A stretch of DNA of 64,000 bases, taken from positions 29,088,305 to 29,152,304 of the forward strand of contig OY855908.1 in NCBI GenBank assembly GCA_963693305.1. The letters are read 5' to 3'. Each line of letters opens with the position of its first letter. Positions within the stretch are counted from its first letter, which is position 1. Position numbers and translations under genes: made by a program. The notes under the pieces are model-generated. The model ran no database searches, was not told the DNA's origin, and saw only the letters and a program-made list of their open reading frames with translations. This document shows, piece after piece, positions 1 to 9,892 of this stretch. The DNA is from Meandrina meandrites. Taxonomy: Eukaryota > Cnidaria > Anthozoa > Scleractinia > Meandrinidae.

Positions 1-353
1 GGTTCCTTATGGACTACTAAACACTACTAGGCCACTGGCTTGCTTTCTTCTCAAAATGCCCACGGAAATACATTAGCTCCCGGACTATTAAATTAAAAAA
101 AAATTCGGGTGCACTCGTCCATGCCAAACTTTGCGCCATGTCTTTTGCGGCTTTGTTGAGATGGCCTTCAATCTTTGCAAAGTGTTTTACCCACCATTCA
201 TAAATAATATAATCAAAGATTTTTATAATGTTATTGGCGTTTAACTGGACCTACCTTTTTTAATAAAATCGCTTCCAGCAAAAAAGAAAAATTGCTGCGT
301 TTTCCTAAATTTCTGAAATCAGCTTGTAGCCAAATTTCAGTGTCAATCTTCTT

Positions 354-483
<130 letters not shown>

Positions 484-733
484 AGTAGCAAATAAACTGT
501 TATCCCATAAGAGACCCCGTTCAGGACACCATCAATATGATGTCGGCAAACTGAAGGACCCGCAATGCCTCAATGAATTCCATCTAGTGCTGCAAAATAG
601 ATTTGAGGCACTCTACGAAATGGTACAAGACCACTACCAAGAAGATGAGGAAGATTAACATCAAAACTCAACAGGCAGACAAACCAGAACAACAAACTAG
701 CGGAGCAGCAAACAGGAAGTGGAAGGTGATTAA

Positions 734-1077
734 AGGGACACTGTCACGAGCATAACTTAAAAAATGCAACAGCCCCAAAACATGTTTACACCATTGGAAA
801 CCTATTAACAGTAGTCAAGTATTCTTAAAATTACTATACCAGTGTACTAAAGCTAACTATAGAGTGATATCACTGTGATACTTAGAAACACTTTTTAATT
901 ATTTATTCTTATTTATTCATCCTGTAAATTTTAATATATTGTAAAGTAGCCTAGTGTACCCAATTAATTCTTAATTCGTATTCTTAACTGTATATTTTAA
1001 ATCTTAATATATTGTAACGTAGTAGTGTCCCCAATTAGCTTCTGTAAGCTAAATACCTACCCTGACACTTAAATAAA

Positions 1078-1170
<93 letters not shown>

Positions 1171-1424
1171 CTATCATGACCTTCGGGAGCTTTTGATCTC
1201 AACTCGAAAATGAAGTCAGCCTGACTTTTTCAAGTTCTGTCCTTGTGGTTTGGAAAAACTGATGAAAACTATTTACGGTCACCCTAGCCTTTTCTTTAAA
1301 CAATTTGCTAGATATCCTTCCCTTTAAGTTCTAGGAGCATTTCCTGCATGTTTGAAAGTACTATAAGTCGTAATTTTGGTGCCATTTTACTAAAAAAGCC
1401 AAAAATGTCCGTGACAGTGCCCCT
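734..1424. mobile_element. TTAA-flanked MITE (691 bp) inside the LINE
   Basis: Both ends carry a 15-bp inverted repeat: AGGGACACTGTCACG at 734-748 and CGTGACAGTGCCCCT at 1410-1424, with one mismatch. TTAA flanks it on both sides (730-733 and 1425-1428), the target duplication expected of piggyBac- or Kolobok-type transposons. It has no coding capacity. It sits between the LINE codons for KVIK and AYTET, so it is younger than the LINE. It contains an (ATT)n array. Confidence 0.9.
1079..1169. repeat. (ATT)n microsatellite
   Basis: A pure ATT trinucleotide array of about 90 bp inside the TTAA MITE, starting just after an AATAAAG stretch. Confidence 0.95.
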
Positions 1425-1428
1425 TTAA

Positions 1429-2820
1429 CAAAGCATATACTGAAACATGTGACAAGTCTTGGTAAAGCTAGCCAAGTTGTGACCAGGCAGCAAAAGAGAC
1501 AATTCTCACAATTCTGAGAAAGACAGGGAAGTCAAAAGGAGTTGCAAGAAGAACAAACGGACTTATGCCAACAACTTGACTAGAGATGCAGAGGAAGCAG
1601 TCCGCAAAGGAGACATTAAGACGCTTTATAACATCACACGCAGACTCTCTGGTCAGAGAAGAACCATGGACCGCCCAATAAGAGACAACACCGGAAGTCT
1701 GCTAACTAAACTGAGCAGTCAACTTTACCACCAGTTACCGATCAACACCGGCAACATCACGAAGGAAGATATTAAACGGGCACTGACAAGACTAAAGAAC
1801 GGAAAAGCTGCGGGATCATATAACATTCCTCCAGAAGCCTTAAAGGCAGGCGGACAAACGTCCATCGATATACTATATGATCTGTTCAATACTATCTGGA
1901 CAACAGAAGAGATCCCGGACGACTGGCTAGACGATGGCCTACTAGTAAAACCGCCTAAAAAGGGAGACACCAGCCTACTGCAAGAACTGGAGAGGAATCA
2001 CTCTGCTGTCCATCCCCAGCAAATGCTTAGCAGTATTAATCTAGAAAGAATGAGGGTGCATGTAGATGGAAGACTGCGTGAAGAACGCGAGGCAGGATTT
2101 AGAAATGGAGGGTCCTTCGCAGACCAAATTGCGACCCTTTGCATTATTATCATTGACCAGCCCATTGAGTGTCTAACATCTCTGTACCTGAACTTTGTAG
2201 ACTTCGAAAAAGCTTTCGATAGCATCGACCACCAAGTGCTATGGGCACTGCTTCGACACTACTATGGGCTACCAGAGAAATTCATCAGAATGATCCAACT
2301 TTTCTACAACAATTTTAGATGCCAAGTAATCCACGGGGGACCCTTACAGAGCCTTTTAAAGTGACAACAGCCGTAACCTCTGTTATTCTTAGTTTTAGTG
2401 TGGGTGACTAAAACAGCTTTCAACAGGCCGAGGGGAATTCGGAGGACGATGATCCAAAGACTAGAGGACCTAGACTTTGCTGATAACATCTGCATGTTAT
2501 CGCATAGCTTCAAGATGCCAATAACCGAATGTAACGACTGAACAAAGAGTAGGCCTTAAGATCCATCCTGGCAAAAAACTAAAGTGATGCGGATAAATGA
2601 CATTCAACGAGGAGAGGCTTGTCCTGATCAGTCATACATTGATGAGGTTGAAGAGTTTACCTACCTCAGTAGCGTGATGAATAAGACTGGAGGAACGGAT
2701 GAAGACATAGCAGCACGAAGAAAGAAAGGACAGCAAGCTTTTGCCATGCTTACACCAATCTGGAGAAACAAAGACCTCAGCGCACAGCTACCAAAATTGA
2801 ATTTTCAACACCAATGTTAA
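1429..2820 (+). pseudogene. LINE reverse transcriptase domain (broken)
   Basis: This is the main surviving RT piece of the LINE. It resumes directly after the TTAA element at a motif typical of the region before the RT (AYTETCDKSLGKA). The open frame at 1576-2364 covers fingers and first palm motif. The frame is lost at 2364, is recovered around 2430 (RLEDLDFADNICMLSH) and again at 2584-2820, which holds the thumb-side segment (VEEFTYLSSVM, then DEDIAARRKK). The Asn in FADN would abolish catalysis even without the frame breaks. It is a dead copy. Confidence 0.85.
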
Positions 2821-3003
2821 GGCAGTTTTATCGTGCGGTTTAGGGAAATGGCGAGTGACGACAGCTTCTACAACGCAAACATTCATCAAATAGTGTCTGA
2901 GGAGAATTCTGAGAGTATATTGGTCTGAGGTGATTTCCAACAAAGATGTAATATAAGACTGTGTATAAGAACTGGACAAGAGCCTATTATTACCACCATT
3001 AAG

Positions 3004-3176
3004 GGTAGCCTACGTTGCAGCCGAACTAAATCCCGGTATAGTCCTATACCAGGGCTTAGTTCGGCTGCAACGGCTAGCCTGTGAACAGGCTCTCCGGTCG
3101 AGGAGGCCCTTCTCGACTCGCTTCGCTCGCCGATTTCTTTGGGAGCCTGCTCGCAGGCTACTGCAACGCAGGCTAC
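3004..3176. mobile_element. Small foldback MITE with ATTAAG target duplication
   Basis: The ends GGTAGCCTACGTTGCAG and CTGCAACGCAGGCTAC are inverted repeats. Inside there is a second palindrome centred on the TTCGGCTGCA / TGCAGCCGAA pair and a GAGCCTGCTCGCAGGCTA hairpin. ATTAAG flanks both sides (2998-3003 and 3177-3182). Removing the insert and one ATTAAG leaves the LINE C-terminal reading frame continuous. Confidence 0.85.
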
Positions 3177-3300
3177 ATTAAGAGAAGACACTGGAAATGG
3201 ATTGCTCATACATTAATGAAGGGTTAGAGGAACATAGCGCGCCATGCGATGGATTGGAATCCACATGGCACACAGAAACTTGGCAGGCCCAGAACTACAT

Positions 3301-4250
3301 GAGGGTCTCAATGGGGTGGTTCCTGTTATGGTTAACGGTTAAAATTCTGGCTTTTTTACGGCTAACGGTTAATTTATTTCCATTACGGTAAACAAAAGTT
3401 AAATATTTATTTCCATTGTTTTTTAACCCTTTAGCGATTTTTCTTCTAATTATCGTTCGCCGGCGAACGATGACTTAACGTACGCGCTATGAAAAAATAA
3501 TAAAGTTTTTTAAGTTGATCAGGTATTCTAAAGTATCAGAAGATATTGCTCTTAAAAAAGAACTATAATATGGAAGAGACCATTTGAAATAAGCTGACTG
3601 TGTTCAAACCAACTTTGTGATCTCGCATATTATTTAAAAATGAAAAATAAAGGGTGAAAAGCTGCCAACCTCAAAGTTGTCAAACTTGTAAACAATTTTA
3701 TCTATTTAACTGAACTTTTGTCAATCGGTCTGTTACAGATTGTTATTATATATTTGAGCCCTAAAAAGCTCATAGCACTTATTCTCTTGATTGTTTAACT
3801 ACAAATAATTAATTTTCATAGGTTAAATATTACCAAAAATGTACATTTATGACGTCTTCACTCCATAGGGGTTCACCTGTCAATCAAAAGCTCATCAACA
3901 GTGAAAAGCAAATTCTGTGCTCTTAAAAACCATATATAGTTTTCCATGCTTTCAACTGTTTGTTATGCTCATGATACCAGTTGACAACAACCCTTCTTAG
4001 AAAAGCCACAACAAAAAGAACGGTTTAAGGGTTAAAGTTAAAAATTAATTTCCATTAATGAAGAACATATTTGAGGTCTTAGGCTATCCTGGGACGATGA
4101 AGTGACCAATTCTGTTTCATTTGTAATTACTGATCGGTTTTTTACGGTTAACATAATTTACGGCTAACGGTTAAAACTTTCCAATTTTTACGCCTAACGG
4201 TTAAATTTTTGGCCGTTTTACGGCTGACAGTTGACCCCATTGAGACCCTC
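3301..4250. mobile_element. TIR element with CTACAT target duplication and subterminal repeats
   Basis: The ends GAGGGTCTCAATGGGGT (3301) and ACCCCATTGAGACCCTC (to 4250) are inverted. CTACAT flanks it exactly (3295-3300 and 4251-4256). Near both ends a motif close to TTTTACGGCTAACGGTTAA recurs, about three times on the left and five on the right. It has no ORF. It interrupts the LINE tail between TT and WRRS, so it is younger than the LINE. Confidence 0.9.
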
Positions 4251-4462
4251 CTACATGGCGCAGAAGCATCTAGAAAGACCTGATGGAGATCAACATGACT
4301 TGGTGCGAAGCCAACAAGGAGCTATTTAAAAAAGAAATAGTGTTTCGTTTCCAGATTGCGTATGTTTGTGGAGAAGTCACATTTGAGGAGAGTTTGGTCT
4401 GTGGAAAGCAAACAGTGGCCAAACAATTTCAATTTCAGAGTAGCAACACAACCAATATTGCT

Positions 4463-4655
4463 TGTTCCAGATAATATCCACACGCCACCCCCGCCCCACA
4501 GTGGGTTTTTTTGGTCTGAGCCCCTCATGCCTTCTCCCCCACTGGAAATTGCAGTAGTTTGGCTTAGTAACCTTCAAATAGACCTCTCGACCCCTCGGAA
4601 CATCAAATGACCCTTCACTGGGAGGGTATGGATATTTTCTTAAACTGCACATAAC
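4463..4655. repeat. Short MITE-like repeat, ATATCCATAC family
   Basis: The ends are inverted: a TTCCAGATAATATCCACAC-like start and GGTATGGATATTTTCT near the end. The motif pairing AAAATATCCATAC with a C-rich inner flank recurs at about 21880 and, inverted, at 25735-25790. All three are copies of one family. No target duplication is clear. Confidence 0.55.
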
Positions 4656-4665
4656 AACAATATTA

Positions 4666-4856
4666 GGGCGCGTTCGTTTGGGATCAATCCGGAATAAGAA
4701 TAATTGGAATAATGCAAGTTAGCGTTCGTTTGGCTGCTCTTCCTATTCCGGAATACTTGGATTTCCATTCCGGCTATTCTGCTCCCAGGAGCAGAATAGC
4801 CGGAATATATTCCAGAATATATTCTTATTCCAGAATATTCCCAAACGAACGCGCCC
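4666..4856. mobile_element. PIF/Harbinger-like MITE (191 bp, TTA target duplication)
   Basis: It has an 18-bp perfect inverted repeat, GGGCGCGTTCGTTTGGGA at 4666-4683 and its reverse complement at 4839-4856. TTA flanks each end (4663-4665 and 4857-4859). The interior is a palindrome around GCTCCCAGGAGC. A three-base TTA duplication with GGG-type ends is the PIF/Harbinger pattern; the superfamily call is inference. Confidence 0.8.
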
Positions 4857-4901
4857 TTAATTTTATCCAAAGATTACATGGCAGGCTAAAGAACAGCTTA
4901 A

Positions 4902-5533
4902 AGGAGAAGTTCACTCCAGAATGGCCATTTATTTTCTTTACGCCAATAAAAAGTTTATACAAAAATATCTTATTCACCAAAATTTCAGCTTCCAACGAGC
5001 GCTAAATCCCTACGAAATCTTTCTCTAAAGTAGCCCAAAATTCGACAACTGAACGCCGCCATCTTGGAGCTAGTAATGTATGCGTGACGTCAAAGAGCTC
5101 AGCCTGAAGTTTAGCGGGAAAATTTAAATACTTCAAACTCCTTGTTTCTTTGAAGTGGCTTTTGTTTGTCAAAATGCCTGTCTGAAAGGAAAGAAAAGGT
5201 GAAAGGTTTTTTTGTATCTCGGAGCTCTGTTTGAGAAACATGGAGCTGCACAAACAGGCATTTTGACAAACAAAAGCCACTACAAAGAAACAAGGAGTTT
5301 CGAGTATTTAAATTTTCCCGCTAAACTTCAGGCTGAGCTCTTTGACGTCACGCATACATTACTAGCTCCAAGATGGCGGCGTTCAGTTGTCGAATTTTGG
5401 GCTACTTTAGAGAAAGATTTCGTAGGGATTTAGCGCTCGTTGGAAGCTGAAATTTTGGTGAATAAGATATTTTTGTATAAACTTTTTATTGGCGTAAAGA
5501 AAATAAATGGCCATTCTGGAGTGAACTTCTCCT
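4902..5533. mobile_element. Palindromic TTAA element (632 bp)
   Basis: Two inverted arms of about 283 bp (4902-5184 and 5251-5533) surround a loop of about 66 bp. Termini are AGGAGAAGTTCACTCC and its complement, and TTAA flanks both ends (4898-4901 and 5534-5537). Only a few mismatches separate the arms. ORFs inside are mirror images of each other, a consequence of the palindrome and not genes. Confidence 0.9.
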
Positions 5534-5662
5534 TTAAAAAGAAAAATGGGGGGTCGGGGGGTCTTTTAATTATCCCATCAGTGTAGCTGCCAAAAAATAC
5601 TTCGTTAGACTTGATGCAAAGCTGATCAGACAGCTAAAAAGGTTAAAAAAAGGTTTTTGCCC

Positions 5663-5696
5663 AATATTTCGGTTAGACAAAACTACCCTCCTCAGG
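5663..5696 (-). other. Hammerhead-like core motif
   Basis: Read on the minus strand: CTGAGGA, then a short hairpin (GGTAG pairing with CTAACC), then GAAATATT. It matches two plus-strand motifs at 51968 and 54428. All have one extra base between CTGANGA and the hairpin, compared with an active hammerhead core, so activity is doubtful. Confidence 0.35.
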
Positions 5697-5870
5697 GGCT
5701 GAAAAGGCTTTTAGCTTTTCCAGTTTAACATTTTATTTTATATTGCTGATCCTGATCTACGCCAAGATCCGGCTTCTCTTCGCTGCTGTTTGTACAAGTG
5801 GTCCTTGCATTATTCTAGAGGTACCTCAAAAACTACTTACCTGTCAAGCGGTTAGCAGAAGCAAAACGAT

Positions 5871-5965
5871 AATGTCTGGTCCCGAGGGAAACAGTTAGTT
5901 TTATTTTCCCGAGAGTCTCGAGAATCGAGGGAAAACTTACTAGTTTCCCGAGGGACCAGACATTA
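5871..5965. repeat. Inverted-repeat hairpin (GTCTGGTCCC)
   Basis: AATGTCTGGTCCCGAGGGAA at 5871 is mirrored at 5944-5965, forming arms of about 22 bp with two mismatches. It is probably a very short MITE; the flanks show no clear duplication. Confidence 0.6.
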
Positions 5966-6278
5966 AGTGCTTTGTTACACATCCAAAGGATGAACAAATT
6001 GAACAAACGAACGAAAAAAAAAAGTTGCGTCAACAACAGCACGCCTGAGCACGACTTTATTTCTTCTATAAAATACTGCAAATGTAAAAACACATCGTAA
6101 ACTACGGATAGAAGAAAGCAAAGAACCGTCTCACTTTCCAGGCATTTTCGAAATCCGTCTGCTCTAAAAGTTTTTGACTTCGTTTTTCGAATAAAAAGTA
6201 GAAAGCGCCGGGTTTTAGACACAAACTGTTCCACTGTGTTTCACGAACTTTCGAAGAACTAACGACAAATTTCCTGGG

Positions 6279-6511
6279 GTGCTTACCATTTAGCCAAAAA
6301 ATCCGGAAATTTCGGTTGAAAGTCAAATGGAACAGTAATTTTTCGGAAAATCCGTTCGAAAATTGTGGACTACCTCCAGAGGTAGTCCTCTTTTTCCGTT
6401 CGGAAAGGAACGTAGTCGGAAATTTCCTTACCAATTGCACGATTTCCCAGTTCCAGTCTCTCATCAACGGAAAACAATAACAGGAAACCGAATTTCAAAT
6501 GGTAAGCGCCA
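6279..6511. repeat. Probable MITE (CTTACCATTT ends)
   Basis: GGTGCTTACCATTT near 6279 and AAATGGTAAGCGCC ending near 6511 are inverted. A central hairpin (GGACTACCTC / GAGGTAGTCC) lies at 6366-6391. It directly adjoins the foldback element that starts at 6530. Confidence 0.5.
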
Positions 6512-6581
6512 TCTCGTTCGGTTGGTTTGTACGGTGGTTTCAAAAGGACATAGATTTTCCCACTTCTTTTTTTTTTACTTG

Positions 6582-6770
6582 CGACTTAGCTGCTACTTAC
6601 TTGCGACTAGCGACTTACTTGCGTCTTATTACTTGTGACTTAGCTGCGACTTTTTTGCGATTTACTTGCGACTTATATTGCGACTTAGCTGCGACTTATT
6701 TGCGACTTACTTGCGACTTGCGACTTAGCTAGCTGCGAGTTACTTGCGAGTTACTTGCGACTTAGCTGCC
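6582..6770. repeat. TTGCGACTTAC minisatellite (left arm)
   Basis: A degenerate tandem array of 10-12 bp units such as TTGCGACTTACT and TAGCTGCGACTTA. The inverted counterpart is at 8017-8098. Confidence 0.85.
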
Positions 6771-6812
6771 CGGTTACCGCAGCTAAGCCATGTAAGTCGA
6801 CAGGCCAGGCTA

Positions 6813-7854
6813 CATTGCTGAGAAACAACATGGACTCTCAGAATCATATCTTAAAGATACAACAGATTTCATTAACTTCATAGAAAAAACGAAGGTCGAA
6901 AAAAATGCAGTCCTATTTTCTATGGATGTGACAAGCTTATATACCAACATTCCGCAGGAGTAAGGAATAGCCACTGCATGCAATGCATACGAAACATTCC
7001 ACAAAAACAGTCCTCCCATACCACCTCATTACATTAGAGAAATGCTTAACCTCATCCCGAAGGGAAACTCTTTCGAATTCAATGGAAAACACTACTTACA
7101 AACTCATCGCACTGCTATGCGGACACGAGTTGCGGTAGCATTTGCCAATATTTTCAGGAGCGAAATAGAGGCAGAAATCATTCTCCATAGCTCCAACAAA
7201 CCACCAGTCTGGAAAAGATATATTGATGATATATTTTCTCTATGGAATATAGACAAAAGAGACATAGGCTTGTTCTTAGAACTAGCCAACAATAACCATC
7301 CGACCATAAAATTTACGGCTGAGATTTCAGACACAGAGATATCTTTTCTGGATACATATGTATACAAGGGCGAAAGATTCAAGAGAGAATCTATTCTTGA
7401 CGTGCGCACGCATTTCAAACCGACAGAAACATTCCAGTACACAGAATTCACCTCCTGCCACCCTCCAGGAGTCTGGAAGGGCTTCATTAAAGGCGAAGCC
7501 TTAAGACTTCTCAGAACTAATTCTTCAGAGAGAACTTTTGAAAAAAACATTAGACAATTCAAACGAAGATTGCGAGCGAGGGGTTATCCAGACAACCTTT
7601 CGGAAAGGATTTTGTCAGGAGTTAAATTTAGCGAAAGAATGTCGGCTCTACAAAATAAACAAAAGACGCACAAAAGAATTCTACCTTTCGTAACAGAATA
7701 ACGCCCTTCTGTGCCTAATCTTAAGAACATTCTAATGAAAAAGGCACCTAATAGAGAATCAACTGGTGCTCAAAGAAATATTTAGATCCTCCCATCCTTT
7801 CGTACAGAAAAGGGAGGTCGTTAAAAGATATACTCGTTGGAGCAAAAATCTGAA
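6813..7854 (+). pseudogene. Penelope-like reverse transcriptase (truncated)
   Basis: The translation contains Penelope-type RT motifs in order: SMDVTSLYTNIPQE near 6922, RTRVAVAFANIF, the catalytic box RYIDDIFSLW near 7215, SFLDTYVYKGERF, HFKPTETFQY, SCHPPGVWKGFIKGEALRLL, and the tail motif PPILSYRKGRSLKDIL near 7789. The YxDD box is intact. A stop right after NIPQE (6961) and frame breaks after 7701 disable it. The region before SYLKDTTDFINF is missing, and no GIY-YIG endonuclease domain follows, although Penelope elements normally have one. The surviving open frame is 7042-7701. The family call is firm from motif order; any residual function is unlikely. Confidence 0.85.
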
Positions 7855-8016
7855 GGTCGTCAATAACAAATCTCGATCAATGGGAGTCGTGTTTGGCCCT
7901 CTTTTTATTTCACAAAATGAAGATAAAAATACTTAAAAACTTCATAGCTGAGAGTTCATGTTGTTTCTCAGCAATGCAGCCTGACCTGTCGACTCGCATG
8001 GCTTAGGTGGGTAACC

Positions 8017-8098
8017 GGGCAGCTAAGTCGCAAGTAAGTCGCAGCTAAGTCGCAAGTAACTCGCAAGTCGCAAGTAAGTAGCAGCTAAGTAGCAAGTG
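8017..8098. repeat. AAGTAAGTCGC minisatellite (right arm)
   Basis: The inverted partner of the left-arm array, with fewer units (about 80 bp against 190 bp). It ends in an A-run next to GAAGTGGGAAAATC. Confidence 0.85.
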
Positions 8099-8229
8099 AA
8101 AAAAAAAAAAGAAGTGGGAAAATCTATGTCCCTTTGAAACCACCGTAGGAATCGCCAAGAGTGAGCTTCAGAACATCAAGCCACAATCACGCCACCGGTC
8201 TTGGTCAAGTTTTGATCACGTGCTTTTTC

Positions 8230-8390
8230 TGGCCACTGATCACGTTCAGGTCAATGTATCTCGATCGGGATACATTTGAAGAAAATGTATCCCAATCTAG
8301 CCTCCTGCGACTCGTCTCCTGCGCAGACGTCCTTAGGGCTCGTTTCAGGAGGCTAATCCCAATCAGGATACATTTAAATTTATGCAAGGC
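8230..8390. repeat. Small repeat with GGGATACATTT hairpin
   Basis: GGGATACATTT and AAATGTATCCC form a tight hairpin at 8268-8291. A GC-rich segment (CTCCTGCGCAGACGTCC) and another GGATACATTT follow. It looks like an interspersed non-coding repeat. The rest of 8148-8929 shows no gene; its right end is probably aquaporin 3' UTR. Confidence 0.45.
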
Positions 8391-8929
8391 CACGTGATTA
8401 TGAATCAGCCAATGGGAATGGTCTTTAGAGCAAGAGAAACTGCGGATGTATAACAATATATTTTATTGTTCACTCTCACTTAGACTACCAGTAATGAATA
8501 TTTATCAATTAATACATTACCAGCTAAAATAAATAAGATTACCTGTGGATACTACAAAAAACATATCAAACGCACAAGTTTCCTAAAAAAGTTAAATATC
8601 TTATTGTGTGAGACAACTACATCACTTGGTGCAAGCTCGAATGCGTTCCTCACTGCTTCAAGAGAGGGTAAACATGTTACTTTACATGTCCATCTGCACC
8701 ATCTTCGATTTGCAAATTAATAGGAAAATTACACGCTCTGTTCTTTGCACATGGCGGAAAATATTTGATTCTCGAGACAAAATAAAGCAAAATTTATTCC
8801 TTAAGAGAATAAAATTGAAATTCATCCCTATAAACGAGAACAGGTATTAAGATGATATTATGCAATAATCTGAACCACAAAATTGGCAACTTTTGTGTTG
8901 CATTTTAATTTCGATCACTAGAATTAATT

Positions 8930-9892
8930 TCACGCGTTTTTGGCGTGCCTTTTCTTTGTTTCTACGGAAGACTTTAATGCTCCATTTTTGTGATTCTTTG
9001 TTGAAGATTTTTTGATCTTCTTCGCCAAGTTTTTCTTCTTTCTTTTGACATCGGGTTTCAAGAGTAGCGAGTTCACTTCAATGGCCGCTAGCGTAGCAAT
9101 GATCGGGCCGAGCCAAAACACGAACAAATGCTCCGATATAACTTCCTTCCTCGTGCAAAATACAAACGTGTGAGCTGTGGCCAGCGCAGGATTCATCCAT
9201 GTGCCGGTAGTTTCGGCGAGAAAGTAGGACAGAAGGACACACAACGCCGAACGAATGACTGGGTTGTACTTTTTGAGTCCGCCGCGCGACAAGAAATCGC
9301 TCATGGCCGTCACGAACGTGGCCAGAATTTCGATCGAAAATCCGTACAACAGAGAAACTTCGAGCGTAGATCGCAGACCCTTCTTAACTTGCTGGTAGTG
9401 AAAATCACTCCACGTCGATTTCCACAGCATTTGAATGAACGGAAAGCTCAGAAGGGCGCCCAGAAGTTGAAATACAATTTTCACGACATTGTCCGCCATC
9501 CAGTAACCTTTCTTGTAGACGAGCTCTTCTAAAAGCCCGCATGGGTTCGCAAATGCTCCCTCGAAAATGTACTCCGCATTTTTTAAAGATAACAGGCAAA
9601 ACGAAAAGAACAGTGCGATCCAGACACTGTAGAATCTTCCAATGACAGAAATTTCGAAGACGCAAACAGACAACTGGAAAGTGGAGATAAGTTCGTTCGC
9701 GTATGTGAAGTACGTTTTGGGGAGCAACCGGCGAAGAACAACTCGTAGAAATTCGCCGACAAGAAAACCGACTGAAATGGCTGCTACAGACCAGTGAAAG
9801 CCCATCGTTGAATGAAATCTGTTCAAATGTTCGGGTTTCCCTCCAACATCAAGCTTTTGTAATGTCCATTTCTTTCCTGCATGATCAAACAA
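8930..9892 (-). CDS. Aquaporin, AQP11/12-like (superaquaporin)
   Basis: This is a single-exon gene of 320 codons for a multi-pass membrane channel that should conduct water and perhaps glycerol or peroxide. In other animals this subfamily sits largely in intracellular membranes. The first pore box is NPC (residues 116-118, in FEGAFANPCG), the hallmark of the AQP11/12 subfamily; the second is the canonical NPA (residues 234-236, in TWMNPALATA). Six hydrophobic spans surround these half-helices. The C-terminus (about 285-320) is very Lys-rich and probably cytosolic. The first Met gives a 29-residue hydrophilic leader; Met30 (start at 9805), just before the first membrane span, matches the length of known family members better and may be the real start. 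A TTTATT at 8793-8798 is a possible poly(A) signal on the minus strand. It follows SGTA in the same orientation, 1 kb downstream. Confidence 0.9.
   Translation of the reverse strand: MFDHAGKKWTLQKLDVGGKPEHLNRFHSTMGFHWSVAAISVGFLVGEFLRVVLRRLLPKTYFTYANELISTFQLSVCVFEISVIGRFYSVWIALFFSFCLLSLKNAEYIFEGAFANPCGLLEELVYKKGYWMADNVVKIVFQLLGALLSFPFIQMLWKSTWSDFHYQQVKKGLRSTLEVSLLYGFSIEILATFVTAMSDFLSRGGLKKYNPVIRSALCVLLSYFLAETTGTWMNPALATAHTFVFCTRKEVISEHLFVFWLGPIIATLAAIEVNSLLLKPDVKRKKKNLAKKIKKSSTKNHKNGALKSSVETKKRHAKNA

Larger units (their letters stand above)
489..4333 (+). mobile_element. Decayed non-LTR (LINE) retrotransposon, split by three insertions
   Basis: Translation in shifting frames gives the endonuclease-RT linker (about 489-730), the reverse transcriptase (1429-2820) and the C-terminal tail (about 2950-3300, resuming at 4257). 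The longest open stretch, 1576-2364, contains the RT finger region (KNGKAAGSYNIPPEAL) and the palm motif FVDFEKAFDS with its catalytic Asp. The second catalytic box, near 2475, reads FADN instead of FADD, so one Asp is lost. The tail carries WKWIAHTL and WNPHGTQKLGRP, typical of the animal LINE family often annotated as craniofacial development protein 2-like. Frameshifts and stops make it inactive. Coding is interrupted by inserts at 734-1424, 3004-3176 and 3301-4250, and reads through if each insert plus one target copy is ignored. The clade (RTE or CR1-like) is not certain. Confidence 0.85.
6530..8147 (+). mobile_element. Foldback element carrying a Penelope-like RT
   Basis: The outer ends are inverted: TACGGTGGTTTCAAAAGGAC at 6530 and its near-complement ending at 8147. 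Next inside on both arms comes a minisatellite of TTGCGACTTAC/TTAGCTGCGAC units (6582-6770 and, inverted, 8017-8098). Further in, a third inverted block matches: GCTGAGAAACAACATG at 6816 against its complement near 7955. Between the arms lies the RT. The asymmetric arms (about 310 and 200 bp) differ mainly in minisatellite copy number. No target duplication is visible. Confidence 0.7.

Noticed and set aside
5002..5433. Two similar ORFs on opposite strands (LQAELFDVTHTLLAPRW)
   Set aside because: They are mirror images produced by the palindromic TTAA element, not genes.
7104..7562. 152-codon minus-strand ORF
   Set aside because: It is antisense to the Penelope-like reverse transcriptase.
9128..9532. 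134-codon ORF on the plus strand
   Set aside because: It is antisense to the aquaporin coding exon and has no features of its own.
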